A stretch of DNA of 36,000 nucleotides from Glandiceps talaboti. Lineage: Eukaryota > Hemichordata > Enteropneusta > Spengelidae. Both the position numbers and the translations under genes were made by a program. Shown here in pieces: positions 11,581-24,450 of this stretch (position 1 is its first letter; each line of letters starts with the position of its first letter). Under the pieces are notes generated by a model that made no database searches, was not told the DNA's origin, and worked only from the letters and a program-made list of their open reading frames with translations. Location of the stretch: the NCBI RefSeq assembly GCF_964340395.1, contig NC_135570.1, positions 14,517,822 through 14,553,821 on the forward strand, in the 5' to 3' direction.

Positions 11581-12114
11581 GGTTCTGGGTTTCAGGTTAA
11601 CCTCGACCAGGTTAGCCTCGTTCCAAGTTAACCTCGACCAGGTTAGCCTCGGTTCCAGGTTAACCTCGACCAGGTTAGCCTCGTTCCAAGTTAACCTCGA
11701 CCAGGTTAGCCTCGTTCCAAGTTAACCTCAACCAGGTTAGCCTCGTTCCAGGTTAACCTCGACCAGGTTAGCCTCGTTTCAGCTTAACCTCGACCAGGTT
11801 AACCTCGTTCAGGTTAGCCTCGTTCCAGGTTAACCTCGTCCAGGTTAGCCTCGTTCCAGGTTAACCTCGACCAGGTTAGCCTCGTCCAGTTTAGCCTCGT
11901 TCCATGTTAACCTCGACCAGGTTAGCCTCGTTCCAGGTTAACCTCGACCAAGTTAGTCTCGTTCCAGGTTAACCTCGACCAGGTTAGCCTCGTTCTGGGT
12001 TAACCTCAACCAGTAGCCTCGTTCTGGGTTAACCTCGACCAGGTTAGCCTCGTTCTGGGTTAACCTCAACCAGTAGCCTCGTTCTGGGCTAACCTCGACC
12101 AGGTTAGCCTCGAC
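11581..12114. repeat. 31-bp minisatellite, about 17 units
   Basis: The consensus unit contains GGTTAACCTCGACCAGGTT followed by AGCCTCGTTCCA. Units are mostly 31 bp, with 29-bp variants (AACCAGTAGCC) alternating in the last third. Each unit contains the palindrome GGTTAACC and a possible hairpin (TAACCT-CGACC-AGGTTA). Confidence 0.95.
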
Positions 12115-12789
12115 TTCTGCTGTCCATGAAAGAAAGACAGTTTAATCCTAATCCTGACGTCAAAGTATTTGCTGAAAACCGACTTGTTAATTTTCTACAC
12201 CTGAGTGCGCTCCGAATTGACTCTTCTCTTGCGTGCGAAAATAGACCTACATTGGATGGTATTAGCATGTAATTGGAAAACCTATGTGTAGGCTAAAAAA
12301 GGCTATTGTATAGCGTCTTAACTAAGTCTACAGTTGTCTTGGTACATACTGAAGTTGTAGTGAACCTGTTGATCATCTATTGTAAACTAAGCCAATTACA
12401 TGATTGCATCGTTCACAAGTCAATGACTACATGTACCGAGTTTTTCGATCCGCAACTCTGTTGTCTTGTATTCAAATATCCTTGTAAAATATTTATAACA
12501 TGTTTCGCTTGCTTGATCAATGATACAATTCTCTATGTGACAAGATGCAATAATAGATTGTACATATATCGCTCTCAAATCCAAATACTTTCCAGAAAGA
12601 ACATTCCAAACAAAATGGAATGCGTATCCCAGGGTATGAGATCTATTCGTGTGATAACTTTCCTAAGGATACAGTTGCAATAATTCGTCAGTGGTTTTGA
12701 TATAGAAGCTAGAGGTCAAGAACGGTGGGATACATCTTAATTTGTTTTTCATATTTGTTGCGATACATAATACGCTAACCGTTTTTCAT
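12115..12789. other. Non-coding or unresolved; 125-codon open frame
   Basis: A plus-strand open frame at 12306-12683 (125 codons, Cys- and Ile-rich) has no domain I recognise and no repeat behind it. It lies in what should be the GPCR intron on the opposite strand and is probably chance. Confidence 0.3.
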
Positions 12790-13110
12790 AACATGCACAC
12801 AAATACTGCAAATAAACACACCATCGCCCCAAAAAATCCATCGCCGAAGTATTAACGGAGAATAAAAGTGAAGTCTAGAATATACATCGTATTACCTATT
12901 GTGCACATAACACAAATGGACACATAATTTTTCCACACAAAAAAATCATCGCCAAAGCATTAATTCCTCGCAGGATGAAAGTGATTAAAACATGTACTTA
13001 CCTGTTGTGCACATAACACAAATGGACACATCATTTTACCAAAAATCCATCGACGAAGCATTCCTTGAATAAATGTAAAAGGCATACAAAATATGGCCAT
13101 GCAAAGATCT
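12790..13110 (-). repeat. Tandem triplication of the GPCR exon-intron junction (period 106-108 bp)
   Basis: The stretch GTGCACATAACACAAATGGA (plus strand) occurs at 13007 and 12901, and a diverged form starts at about 12793. The similarity continues through 'AAAAATCCATCG.CGAAG.ATT' in all three. The 13007 copy is the real exon end. The middle copy still encodes MCPFVLCAQ but changes the last Gln codon to TAG (12896-12898) beside a donor-like GTAATA. The third copy is strongly decayed. Confidence 0.75.
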
Positions 13111-13469
13111 GATATAGAGAGATTGAGAAGGTACCGATGTAGTTCCCTTTTCTGGTTTAGTCCACATCCAAGGACAACGATGACCATCAGATTCCCCACT
13201 ACAGCCAGTAGAATGGTTGTTGAATAAATTGCAACCAATGTTACTCTTCCCCAGTAGGGTACGATTTCGTAGGGTGTATCAATTTCATTACATATTGATG
13301 CCAATGTGTCATCTACTTCGGACATATAAGAATCATTCTCGGTGGTGTTAGAGTCGACGAATTCGAACGGACAGGTCTCAGGGTGACACATACACCCGAG
13401 ATAGTGCTCTTCCACCATATCATTGTACAAAGCATTGCTTGTTGCACCAAGGCTGTTACGGTTTTCCAT
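13002..13469 (-). CDS. Class A (rhodopsin-like) GPCR, first coding exon, gene incomplete in the window
   Basis: 156 codons from an ATG in a good context (AAACCATGG) to a strong donor (CAG|GTAAGT), ending in phase 0. The N-terminus has about 76 residues with two sequons (Asn41, Asn45) and five Cys. TM1 is about 77-101 with the class A Gly-Asn pair (Asn93). TM2 holds NLSISDL (Asp121, the conserved 2.50 acid), followed by CMPFTFIQ. The first extracellular loop has Trp141, and Cys148 is the conserved Cys at the top of TM3. The CMPF...W..G...C pattern resembles peptide receptors of the neuropeptide Y/GPR83 type, but half a receptor is too little to name it. The continuation (TM3 to TM7) should lie at lower coordinates; I did not recognise it. 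The last 40 bp of the exon and the start of the intron are repeated downstream. Confidence 0.88.
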
Positions 13470-13934
13470 GGTTTAAAGCATTATACATACATTTATCCTA
13501 TAATATGTCACATATAATGTAGGTAGTACACCAGAAGTTAAAAGTCTCGCCTACGCGAATAACATATATTCTTCTGTGTCCGAACACAAATTCCGAAAAG
13601 TAAGCCTTATGTCGTTCAGACGATCATCACATGTACCTTTACAAGTGCGGACAGCTAACTATGTGTTGCGGTATTAACTTATCATAATTTACTTATCATA
13701 TGTAATGAACGCATGCGCAATGCAAAAGGGGTATTCTCTTACCTATAACATTAAATACGCAATAGGTGCATGCAAATAAATAATTCAGTTGAACGTCTTG
13801 ACACACACTGCTGCTAAATTTTTATAAACACGGATATGTATATTTGTTGAAAAATAATTCTTTAAGCTGTTTTTGTTATAGATATTATGAATTACTCAAA
13901 ATATCGTACACCCTGAACAGTATTTAATAAACAC
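13470..13934. other. Upstream flank of the GPCR exon, nothing recognised
   Basis: The sequence immediately 5' of the GPCR start. No clear TATA box or splice acceptor could be assigned, so I cannot tell whether a 5' untranslated exon exists. Confidence 0.4.
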
Positions 13935-14117
13935 GAGTGCGCGCGCGCGTGTGTGTGTGTGTGCGTGTGCGTGCGTGCGTACATGTGTGCGTACGTGCAT
14001 GAGTGTGTGTATGTATGTGTGCGTGCGTGCATGCGAATGTACGTCCATGTGTGTATGCGTGCGTGCGTGCGTGCGTGCGTATGCGCATGGGTGTGCGCGT
14101 GCGTGCGTGCGTGCGTT
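13935..14117. repeat. (GT)n / (GCGT)n microsatellite
   Basis: Alternating purine-pyrimidine tract of GCGC, GTGT, GCGT and ATGT units. Such alternating sequence can adopt Z-DNA. Confidence 0.95.
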
Positions 14118-14159
14118 TGTACCTGTACACGCCATATGGTACAATAAAGCAAATCTTAG

Positions 14160-14340
14160 TGATTTTGGGTCTCCGTCCTAAAATCAGCATCACAATTCAA
14201 CCTGTTATTTAAGTTACCTATTAATAAAATTGAACTGTAATTAACATGTACAATGTCTAATTATTGGTATTTTAACAATTTTGAGGGAATACATTGTTGG
14301 TTGTTTGATCGCAAAAAAATATACTCAACTGATCAAGTTA
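14160..14340 (-). repeat. Terminal fragment of the 14950-15882 inverted-repeat family
   Basis: The reverse complement matches 24078-24243 over most of its length (shared AAAATTGTTAAAATACCAAT, AATTAGACATTGTA) and ends in the same near-palindrome GATTTTGGG...CCTAAAATCA. Confidence 0.65.
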
Positions 14341-14949
14341 CAGCTAATGGTGTATCGTAAGAGTCGACAGTTGGTAAGACTATTATTGTATGCCATCAGT
14401 TTTGTAAAATAAAGTGCCGTAGGTATGATTTTAAAAGCCTGAACATAGCACATATTGAACCGAATTTCGAGCAGATGTTGCATTTTGTGATTTTTTTTTC
14501 AATTGCCTTTTTTTTTTTTTTTAATTTAGAGTTGTCAGCATATTTTCCTAAGTGCAACATAAGCCATAGTCACTCTTGATGCAAATTGCGCTATGTGGAA
14601 AATAAGAACACGACCCGTACTGTGACTGGAATGAAAACGCCGTTGAAATTATCGGAAAACCCGAGGGTAAAAAGAAGCATCTTCTTAATGTAGACAATTT
14701 TATTTAAAGGATAAAACCGGGTCACATGACTGTGAGAGTGAAAGAAGCCTACAAAAGCATTTACGTCACTGTGCTGTATAATCAAACGAATGACACTGGG
14801 GTGAATCTTGGAGTTCACTCGTACTCTGGGATCTATGCTTAACCTGCGCTAGCTCCATCTGGGGCGTTTTATTTATTAAATAACCAAACTTAAGATATAT
14901 ATTCTCTAAAAAAAGTGGTAAATTACTTATAAAAATACTGTTACTTAGC
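14341..14949. other. Non-coding, nothing recognised
   Basis: No supported gene; contains T-runs at 14491-14522. Confidence 0.4.
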
Positions 14950-15882
14950 AGTAGTCAATAGTATCTGTAGATATGTGACCGGAAGCTTGGTTTTGAATTT
15001 GTCGCCATATTCAATTTTTAAATTGTACTAGTTGAAACTGGAGTATCAGTTTTCGATCAGACAACCACAGTATATTAAAATAGTCATAATTAGACATTGT
15101 AAATGTTAAAAAGTGGTCGATATTATCCATAAGCAGTACAGAATCAGGTTGAAACCGATATCGCCGTTGAGGGCGTTGAGTTTTGGGTGCGGACCTCAAA
15201 ATCAGTTTGATTTTATTTATCGTATACTAAAGCTACAAAAAATACGTCTACCCACAGATGATGGAATACTTTTCCCGGTCTACGATATGACGAGTAAGTT
15301 ATTGTACCCATCGTTAAGTATCTAATATCACATATTGATGAAACTACATGTTCGAACAACTACGTTTAGCCAAAATAGCTGCCATAATTTCGATAAAAAC
15401 TCTTTTCAAAATGAGAGCTAGAGTAATATATTAGTCATCACATCACGTGCCACCCCAACTCGTCTCGAGTACTTCCGAGCCTGAAGACATTGGACATTCA
15501 AAGTGTACTATAAGAACAAGATGTAACTGATACTGTCATTCCACCAGATTAATGCAGTAACTATACTATCTAAAATGACTATTATTAGAATATGTTACAA
15601 TGGAAGTCAGTTGAGTACAAACAATTCATCCAAAGATCAGCGCCCTCAACGGCGATCAAAATTTCGACCTGTTTTCATTAAGTGTTTCTGTACTGCTTTA
15701 TGGATTAGATCAAATATATAATTATCGTTATTTTCATATTTTTCAGTGAATATATTGTGGTTTTTTGATTGAAAATTGATAATCTAGTTACAACTAGTGT
15801 AGTTTTAATATGATGGAAGATTCAAAAGTGAGCTTTCGCTCACTTGCACCACTACACTACCTACAGATAATATTGACTACTA
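14950..15882. mobile_element. Inverted-repeat element of about 0.93 kb
   Basis: The left arm (14950-15183) and right arm (15636-15882) are diverged inverted copies. Paired blocks include AGTAGTCAATAGTATCTGTAG with CTACAGATAATATTGACTACT, ACCACAGTATATT, AGCAGTACAGAA, and CGCCGTTGAGGGCG with CGCCCTCAACGGCG. The 450-bp core has no recognisable protein. Related arm fragments lie at 14160-14340 and 24078-24243. No target duplication could be fixed by eye. Confidence 0.7.
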
Positions 15883-16967
15883 AATAACAGATACAATGTC
15901 TTTACATGAGTAACTGACCAATTGTTTTAGTGAATATATATATTTGGTTATTTGATGACAAATATCCCAGTCTCAGCTTTATTATAGTCTGGATGTCAAC
16001 TGTGGTTTCTAAACCACAGTCTGGTCAAAGTCCCTCAATCAGCACAAAAAAAGTTGTTCATCCAATCAGTGAACCACAGCTGCTACATACATCGTGACGT
16101 AAACAGTGCATAAGTAGCATCCTGAGCTGACAAATATACCATATTTGGACATAACGTAACTGCCCCAATAATCACTAATTTTATGAGGGACTGTGTTATT
16201 GGTTAGAATTTTGTGACTGATTAACAAAGACGTGATGTTAATGTCTGTGTGGGTGGCTGTGGATGAATTTTAAATTGCATCTCATGCACCTCAGGACTTC
16301 TAGAGTAATGACTTTGACTATACTGTGAGTGGAGTGTAAATGGTAACGATACTGTATAGGAACTAGACTACAGCTATGATGGAGAAGACGACATTTGAAA
16401 TATCGCAAAAAGCTCAGTTTAATCTTCAATTACAGGAAAGCATGCACGTCACAGAAATTAAGCACCAATTTTTGTTGTTGCAATATATCACATTATGGAA
16501 TCTGATGCTTTATTTAAGAAGTAAGCCTTATGACTAACCCAGACAATATTTATTAATCCCAGTGTAGACTAGACATTGATCGAATGCAGACGCCAACTCT
16601 TCACATGATCCGCTATGTGATAAATGGCATGAAACGAAACAATCACCAAAAAGAAACCTTATATGTCCGAGATGGCCGTTTCATCTGCATACTTGTACTA
16701 ATCCACAGGCCATGAAATGACAGACAGTCGCGATAAGCTGATTGTACTAGAAGAAGGGACATTGGTGCTATATTTAATAATTCGTGCCCGCGAACACTTA
16801 ATTAATAGTTTAATTATTGCTGTATCATTCATAGAACAAGTACGCATGACATTTATTAATTATTTATTATTTACCATTAATTACTTGCACTATTACTTGC
16901 ATTCTATAATGTATTTGAAAGCATACTGCATGCAAATGATATGCAAATGATGCGCGATCATTCCATT
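15883..16967. other. Non-coding, nothing firmly recognised
   Basis: A short palindrome, CTGTGGTTTCTAAACCACAG, lies at about 15999-16018. Open frames are under 80 codons and match nothing known to me. Confidence 0.4.
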
Positions 16968-17320
16968 TAGGCTAGTAAAAAAATTGTGTGGTTCTCATTA
17001 CGCTCAATTTTAGAATAGGCGGGTAGGTAGATTACTTATTTATTTATTTTTTCTTATGCGAGTGTCTAGTTCAGGTAGTTATGTTTTCCACTGTTTTCCT
17101 TGTGGTCTCTGTGTTATGCGTCAGATATACAGCCACAAGAACAGTTTTACATTGTTTTGTTTTTTAAAGTTGTCAGTTTCCGCATCCACTGTTTCTGGCA
17201 AGACTTCATAATTATCGCGATTTTATTTTTTTTCTCGAATATGTACAAACAAATTTAGGGTCGGCGGTGAAAAACTAGGTGGGGTAGGGTAACCGAACAT
17301 TCAGGGTTTTTTTTAGGCCT
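16968..17320 (+). mobile_element. MITE-like element with TAGGCC ends, copy 2
   Basis: Matches 7006-7358 through most of its length; starts TAGGCTAGTAAAAAAAT and ends TTTTTTTTAGGCCT. Same orientation as copy 1, about 353 bp. Confidence 0.7.
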
Positions 17321-18946
17321 TGCACTTGATCGCAGTGTGATATTTACAGATGTTGCCGTTTCAAATTGATAATGTTAAACATAACCTCATGCACTCATAA
17401 ATGAAGTTATGTCATAGTATTCGCATTTTGTTAATGTTCACAGTAAATTTGATGAAAATTATCATAATTATCACCACTAAAATTGTAGAATTTGAATACT
17501 TTTCTCATCCAGACTACATTGACTTTGGTTTTTAAATTTGAAAATCAATTCATACATAATGTTACATGCAATAGACAGCCGAGTGTGTTGAATCGATTTT
17601 ATGAAAACGCATTAAAAAATACTACTACTACGAGCAAAGTAAATCAGAAGCTATTCAAAACTTGTACAAACCCAGTGTGTGGCTATGGGAACATATCAAA
17701 AGATATCGAACAGAGCAACATCGAAAACAACAAAAAATAATGACGACTAGACTAGACATGTCATTCAAATAAAGGACTCTAGAGTCCCCTGTAATTTCAT
17801 TTATTAGTCTAATTATATCTATCGTGACTAGGAGCAGATATTGCCCTGGAGAGGCAACCTTTCCTGATGAACAGAGGAGCTGTTAGCTATATTATTGGAA
17901 ACATGCATTCTCGCAAACCAGGGCTGTTATTTCTTCCGCTACTCGAGTGTACTCTTCGAAATACCTAGTTCTTACAAACGTTTCGACGGTGCCGTAAAAG
18001 AGGCAATGGTTTGCGACGATGGTAACATGGGACTAGAAAATAACCCCAGCTTCGGACGGGAGATATATATTTTGTTAGTTAAAACTGACATAACCACAAC
18101 TCGAATATTATAAAGTCAAATTGCTTCGAATAAATATCGCTCAGCATGCAGGCATCATCAACAGCGATGAATCCCAGAAATTTCATGTAGAACTGTTTTG
18201 TAAACATAACTCAGATAAATTATTTTTCTACTTGTCATTGATGTAACCGGCAAGTTTTCGATAACAAGTTAGCGACATTATTTTTAAAAGAATGATCCTA
18301 TGGCTACGTCACATGGTACACAATATGGCAAATCAGTTAGATCATATAGTCGCCAACCACTGAGTGTTCAAGACTTGGCTTTCGAAAAAAAAATGATTTA
18401 AGAAGGAAGAAAGCAAAACTAAAAAGTAAACCGAGACTCACTCGCGTTGTTACCTGAAAAGTAAACTATACAGCTAGAGTGCCTGCGACGACTTTCAAGA
18501 AGTACACAAAATGCATGCCCACAGTATAAAGGGTCTGTGTAATTTAAAGAAAAATCGGCTTTGTATTGCTTTCAGCGAAAATGAATTGTACAGAATGACA
18601 TAGAGCTATAATATCTATACCAGAAATGGTTACCATAGAGACTGAAGTAGTACTACAGTCAGCATGCAAAGTAAATACACAATACGATACATATAGATTC
18701 AAAAGTCTGCATGTTACTACACAGGTGTTAACGAGTCCATAACGATGAGCGTAGGGCTTGACTTAGCGTTTCCAAAAATATCATCGAAAGGTCGTCCGAG
18801 ATAAAACTTATGACAGGATAAAAATTATCACTTACGCGACATATCGTCTTCCAAATGGGTGCATGTAGACATATCTATTCTCCAGAGGATTCTAACTGTA
18901 CTGCGCGTCTGAACTCTACATCGTAGTGGAAACTGGCGCTTTATAA
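17321..18946. other. Unassigned, two short open frames
   Basis: Open frames at 17492-17740 (82 codons) and 17895-18113 (72 codons) have no recognised domain. The segment 17980-18036 resembles the reverse complement of 23465-23522. The last 40 bases (GGCGCTTTATAAATTGATTG) look like the 3' tail of a retroposon running into the GATT array. Confidence 0.4.
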
Positions 18947-19103
18947 ATTGATTGATTGATTGGCTGATTGGTTGGTTGGTTGGGTAGTTGGTTGGCTGGC
19001 TGGCTGGCTGCCTGGTTGGTTGATTGGTTGGTTGGTTGGTTGGTTGGTTGGTTGATTGGTTGGTTGGTTGGTTGGTTAGTTGGTTGGTTGGTTGGTTGGT
19101 TGG

Positions 19104-19149
<46 letters not shown>

Positions 19150-19150
19150 A

Positions 19151-19181
<31 letters not shown>

Positions 19182-19212
19182 AATTGATTGATTGATTGAT
19201 TGATTGATTGGT
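18947..19212. repeat. (GATT)n / (GGTT)n microsatellite
   Basis: GATT units at both ends with a GGTT/GGCT-rich centre, about 65 tetramers. Confidence 0.95.
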
Positions 19213-20264
19213 GTAGTTCTTTGCGTAGATTGAAGTAAATCAAATGGCTTAAATGTTCAGAAAGTGTCTACGAATTTACAGCAGTATCTTGAGTATTTGA
19301 ACCAAAAATTGCACACTTCAACAACACAGCAATATAGAACGTGGGTAGGTAGTAAATATAATGGTGTAGCCAACAGCACATCTAAATTGGGTCGCGTTAC
19401 GGATTTATGCTGGAACATCGAACAATTTTGTGTCTGTACATTTTCAAAGCGTTGTTAGGGAACAGACTGTTACTTCATATTATTGCGCTTGGCATATGGT
19501 ATTTCTGCAGCTGGTGGAACTAACGAAAATCTATAATGGCAGAATACAACTAAGATCGAGGGGTGAATGAAAAGTGTGGTCTGCACAACATCATTATAAT
19601 TTGAAATAACCTTCAGATTTTTCCCAATGCAAACGCTCAGTTACATTGACATTTTTTAACTCAAGATGACACTAACTTTCACTTTCATGAATATCTGAAG
19701 AGAATATAGCTTAATCATTTAGCTTATACCTGGGGAACCGGTTGCCGACACTTACACCACCTAGGGCTTGAGGTTGTGGCCCTTATGGAGTCACCGTGAC
19801 GACCGTGCCTTATTCTAAAATGGCGATGTCTGTTGGTTATAAGTTATCCAGCAAAAAAAAAATATCCTGCAAAATTAAATGTAACTGTAAAAAATATTAC
19901 AGTCCGATTTTCTCTTTTCATGTTGTACCGACTTCCATCGACTAACATGGTGACATTTTGGTTGTCATGGTGATATATGGTTTTAAGCTAGTTATATATC
20001 TTCAAAGAGTTCCTCAAAGGTGAGGATTGTCGTCAGAGATTGTCAACGGTAGCGGATAACTTATTAATTATATTTATGGACTAAATCACCAGACCTAAAT
20101 AGAACATGCATAGATAAAAAACCCCGAAGATTTCGACACGTTTTGATTTCTTGACCTATTCAATCCGTTACATTTTGCGTCCACATGTTTTTGTAAATGT
20201 GGAATAATCAGGCATGAAAATTTGGATGTTAACACATATTTATGATGATAATAAATAATATAAT
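19213..20264. other. Non-coding, nothing recognised
   Basis: No supported gene or repeat match. Confidence 0.4.
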
Positions 20265-20425
20265 GATGTAATTTTTTATATAGCGCTTTCCTACTCTCCG
20301 CTTTATAATTATTATTACCTGGCTCGGATCTATAGTGGCACAACGGCCCTTTATACTTCCTCAACTCCCTGGGGAGCATACAATCCATTGCAGCCTTTAT
20401 AAGCGCATGGGATTAAAGCATTCAC
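20265..20425 (+). repeat. Dispersed repeat, better-preserved copy
   Basis: Begins TATAGCGCTTTCCTACTC and ends near GATTAAAGCATTCACATTAC; a diverged copy is at 9925-10060. Likely a SINE or MITE by its size and lack of coding sequence. Confidence 0.6.
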
Positions 20426-21457
20426 ATTACTGCAGATATCACGCTTTTCAAAAACTCTTCTCGGATCGTACATTGCATGAAAGTGATTTTGAACATATTT
20501 TATTTATGTAATACTTATAAAATATTCAAATGTCACCAAAAGCACTGCATATTGATTCTGATTACTTCTATGAAATCACTCTGAGCCAACTCACGACATG
20601 TATGCTGTTACACTACATATTTCGGCACATCTTTGTAGTAAGTTTATTTACAAAGAGGGCCACAGGCATAAACCGATTAATGCCCAGTTCAGAAAAGATA
20701 TCGGTAACACTTTATGAAATTTAGTTTCTCATTTTGGAAGCATGATGATAAATGAAACATGCCATTTGAATAATTTTGAGACATTTTGTGACCTTATAAG
20801 TTATATATTGTATAAATGTGTCATACAAAGAGGTTTTACAAAATGGTACGCATCTTAGGAGGAATTTCCGCAGGTCTCAGTTCGTCATAACAATGACAAA
20901 GTGTCATGACATGATACTCGTTTTTTGTGAATTATCAATATAACCTCTATCTCTGCAATTGTTAGTAAAGTTACATGCCTTCGGGTTTACATTTTGTGAA
21001 GATTCAATGGAGACAATGGTTGTTGGATCCGTTACATTACTGTTTCATGTTTCCTAAACTGAGACTTTACAAATATTCCTCGTCAAAACTTATCGATTCA
21101 CTTACCAATAATTACATGTCAGCGTAGGTCATCTCTGTGTATTAGCTACAATGTACATGTCAGCGTAGGTCATCTCTGTGTATTAGTTCAGTACGAACTT
21201 ACTGCTCAAAGGGCTGATTTAATTAATTCCTGCATAATAAATGAGGTGTCTCCTGTGTGTGTTATTACATGGTTAGTTTACTGCTTTAAGCTTGAATTCA
21301 GTGGGTTCAATTCATTTTCTGCATATTTAATAAGCAATGCAATTTAAAGGCAAAGTAGTGCCCTTAAGTTACGACATAATCAAACATTGTTGGATGTTGA
21401 GGTTTGCATTCACTCATCAGAAATTATTTGTTCACCTGAATACTAACCCAGGTTGCT
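20426..21457. other. Non-coding; contains a 33-bp tandem duplication
   Basis: TACATGTCAGCGTAGGTCAT and the 13 bases after it occur identically at 21113-21145 and 21154-21186. Nothing else is recognised. Confidence 0.6.
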
Positions 21458-21835
21458 ATAACTGTACAACTGCTGACATCAGACCGTGGACAACCGGAAC
21501 CTGTTACACAAACAGGGAAAGTAAACACATGGATTGGATTAACAACATTTGGCAGAGCAGGTTGGACTTGTATTACATTTCATGGTTTGATAAGAACAGT
21601 TTTATGGCCTCTTAATGTGTACATGAAATGCCAGGGGAGCTGGAAATTAGTTTGTGAATGTGAACTATTATATAAAGCGGTCATAAAACTGTTCTTATCA
21701 AATGATGGAATGTAAGTAATACAAGTCTCTGTACTTCCAGCATGCTGCACCAAGTGTTATTAGCCCAGTTGTTTACTTTCCTTGTTTGTAACAGGATCAA
21801 TTTTACGGTCTGATGTTAGCAGTTATAAAAGTTAT
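21458..21835. mobile_element. Foldback element, family I, copy 1
   Basis: Long inverted arms (about 21458-21613 and 21680-21835) share CAACTGCTGACATCAGACCG, GGAAAGTAAACA, GACTTGTATTAC and TTTGATAAGAACAGTTTTATG with their complements. It matches the copy at 27852-28229 along its length. No coding sequence; the 92-codon open frame on it is incidental. Confidence 0.75.
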
Positions 21836-22827
21836 CCTCTGAATGTAGACATAACCTTCTCGACTTTTCAATAGGTTACTCAACTCTAGTACTGCGCATG
21901 TCTGCTCTTTCAGCTAACGATTGTGGACACTCACTCATTTTGCATTATAATTATTCAACAAATCACTAACATTTGTGGCGCCAATTTCTAAGGTGCTCTG
22001 GATAGATGGTTGTCTACAATGACGGTTTTCCCCTATTAGCCGTTCAAGTGCTACAAACCCGACTTGACGAGCCAGCAAGTCGGGTATAATAAACATTGTT
22101 TGCATCTCTAAAGCTGTTTGTAATGTCACTGATAATAGGTCAATAAAACTGATAACAGCTGATATAATATTGAGCTTAGCTTTGCCTGATATGATTTACT
22201 CCTTGAAAATAATCTTGCGCTGTGAACTACACTTTTGAATTACAGTCATCATGGAGAGAGGACAAACGTTGCACAATAAAATACGTCACTTGTTCTTTGT
22301 GAAAATAAAGATAGTGGGATTTTGACTTGCAAAATGGAAATTAGCTCAAAATTTCGGGATTTTGTTTCAGTGTTGAAATGCCCGAAAGTAGTACCAGCGA
22401 GCAAGAGAAACATTTACAAATGTTGACTTGGTGTTATGTAAGAGTGCATTATCACATTTGTAAACACACATTAGTTAGTGATAAGACTGAGTAAAAGAAG
22501 AAAATATCGAAATATGTGAAAAGATCAACCGTGAAAACAGTGTCTGCGTTTAATAGTAAAGAAACGTGCAGCTGTAATGGTTGCTGTATTAGTTTATAAC
22601 GAGTAAAGGAAATAACCACATGTAAAGAAGCACTAAAAAGCTACTCTGTTTCCACATCTGACATTAAAAAGTCTTCAGCTGCAGGTACGTGGGTGTTGTA
22701 TGGACTTTCAATAAGAACAGTATGGGATCCACTTAGCTGGCATCGACGTTATTACAGTTCGTTTCCATATGCCATGCACAAACCATTAAAGATTCTCATA
22801 CTATTATATTATCAAGATCAGTGGACC
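21836..22827. other. Non-coding, nothing recognised
   Basis: No supported gene or repeat match. Confidence 0.4.
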
Positions 22828-22972
22828 TCATCACAAGGTTTCATGTTGTGATAAACACAGTAATGATAACACACAACCATCTCGTACACAGTGTCTGCCC
22901 CTTATTTTGTTAATGATGTAAACAGTAGCAGCATGCACACTACTTTACTACTATTACAATAGACACATGGTA
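22828..22972. mobile_element. Foldback element, family II, partial copy
   Basis: Resembles the left half of 28233-28556: shared GATAACACACAA, TTAATGATGTAAACAGTAGC and CATGCACACTACT. The right arm is missing. Confidence 0.55.
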
Positions 22973-23004
22973 GACTTGGTAGTATTGTTCATATTGTAGG
23001 ACAG

Positions 23005-23798
<794 letters not shown>

Positions 23799-24077
23799 AA
23801 ACATAACAAATTCATGTACCCGATTAGCGAACACGCTAAAAATCTATCAATACTCGCGTACTAATTATAGTCACGTTTTCTTGACTGTGTTTATTTGAGA
23901 AAAACAAAATATATTGTTTGGGTGTTTTCAAAATACTGTCAAAAAGAAAAAAAAACACGCTGACTAACTTCCTCCCAGTTAACAACGCATCTCCGGGTCA
24001 GCAAAAACAATCAACTACATGGCTGGAAATTGTACGTTCATTCACATTCAACCATCGCTTAAACCTGTATAAGTGTA

Positions 24078-24243
24078 ATTAATTTTTCTATCCGACAACT
24101 AACAATATATTCACTGAAAATTGTTAAAATACCAATAATTAGACATTGTATGTACCAATTAAAGGTCAATTTTATTTATAAGTATTAATATAATAAGTTC
24201 GGGGGGGGGGCTGATTTTTGGGTGCGGACCCCAAAATCAATTT
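24078..24243 (+). repeat. Arm fragment of the 14950-15882 inverted-repeat family
   Basis: Matches 14160-14340 (reverse complement) and the left arm at 15045-15205, ending in TTTTGGGTGCGGACC.CAAAATCA. Confidence 0.65.
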
Positions 24244-24339
24244 AACTGTATATTGCATGATACTGCTACATGAATACGTTTTCCCAGACGCGATTCAATA
24301 CTGTGTAGGGTGTACACTATTACGATTCAGTCAATAGGT

Positions 24340-24450
24340 CTAAGGCAAAAAAAGGAATTTCTGGTCATGGCATTCTGCTCCAAATGGGGCGACGATGCGA
24401 TTTTTTATTGTTTATATCACTCAGTCTGCTAAGAGAGCCACTGCTCATGC
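24340..24450 (+). repeat. Dispersed repeat, copy 2 (see 9550-9670)
   Basis: Shares the GGCGACGATGCGATTTT block and CACTCAGTCTG with 9550-9670. Confidence 0.5.

Noticed and set aside
12306-12683. 125-codon plus-strand open frame as a gene
   Set aside because: No recognisable domain, signal or splice context, and it lies in the presumed intron of the GPCR gene. Chance in AT-rich DNA is likely, though I cannot exclude a lineage-specific exon.
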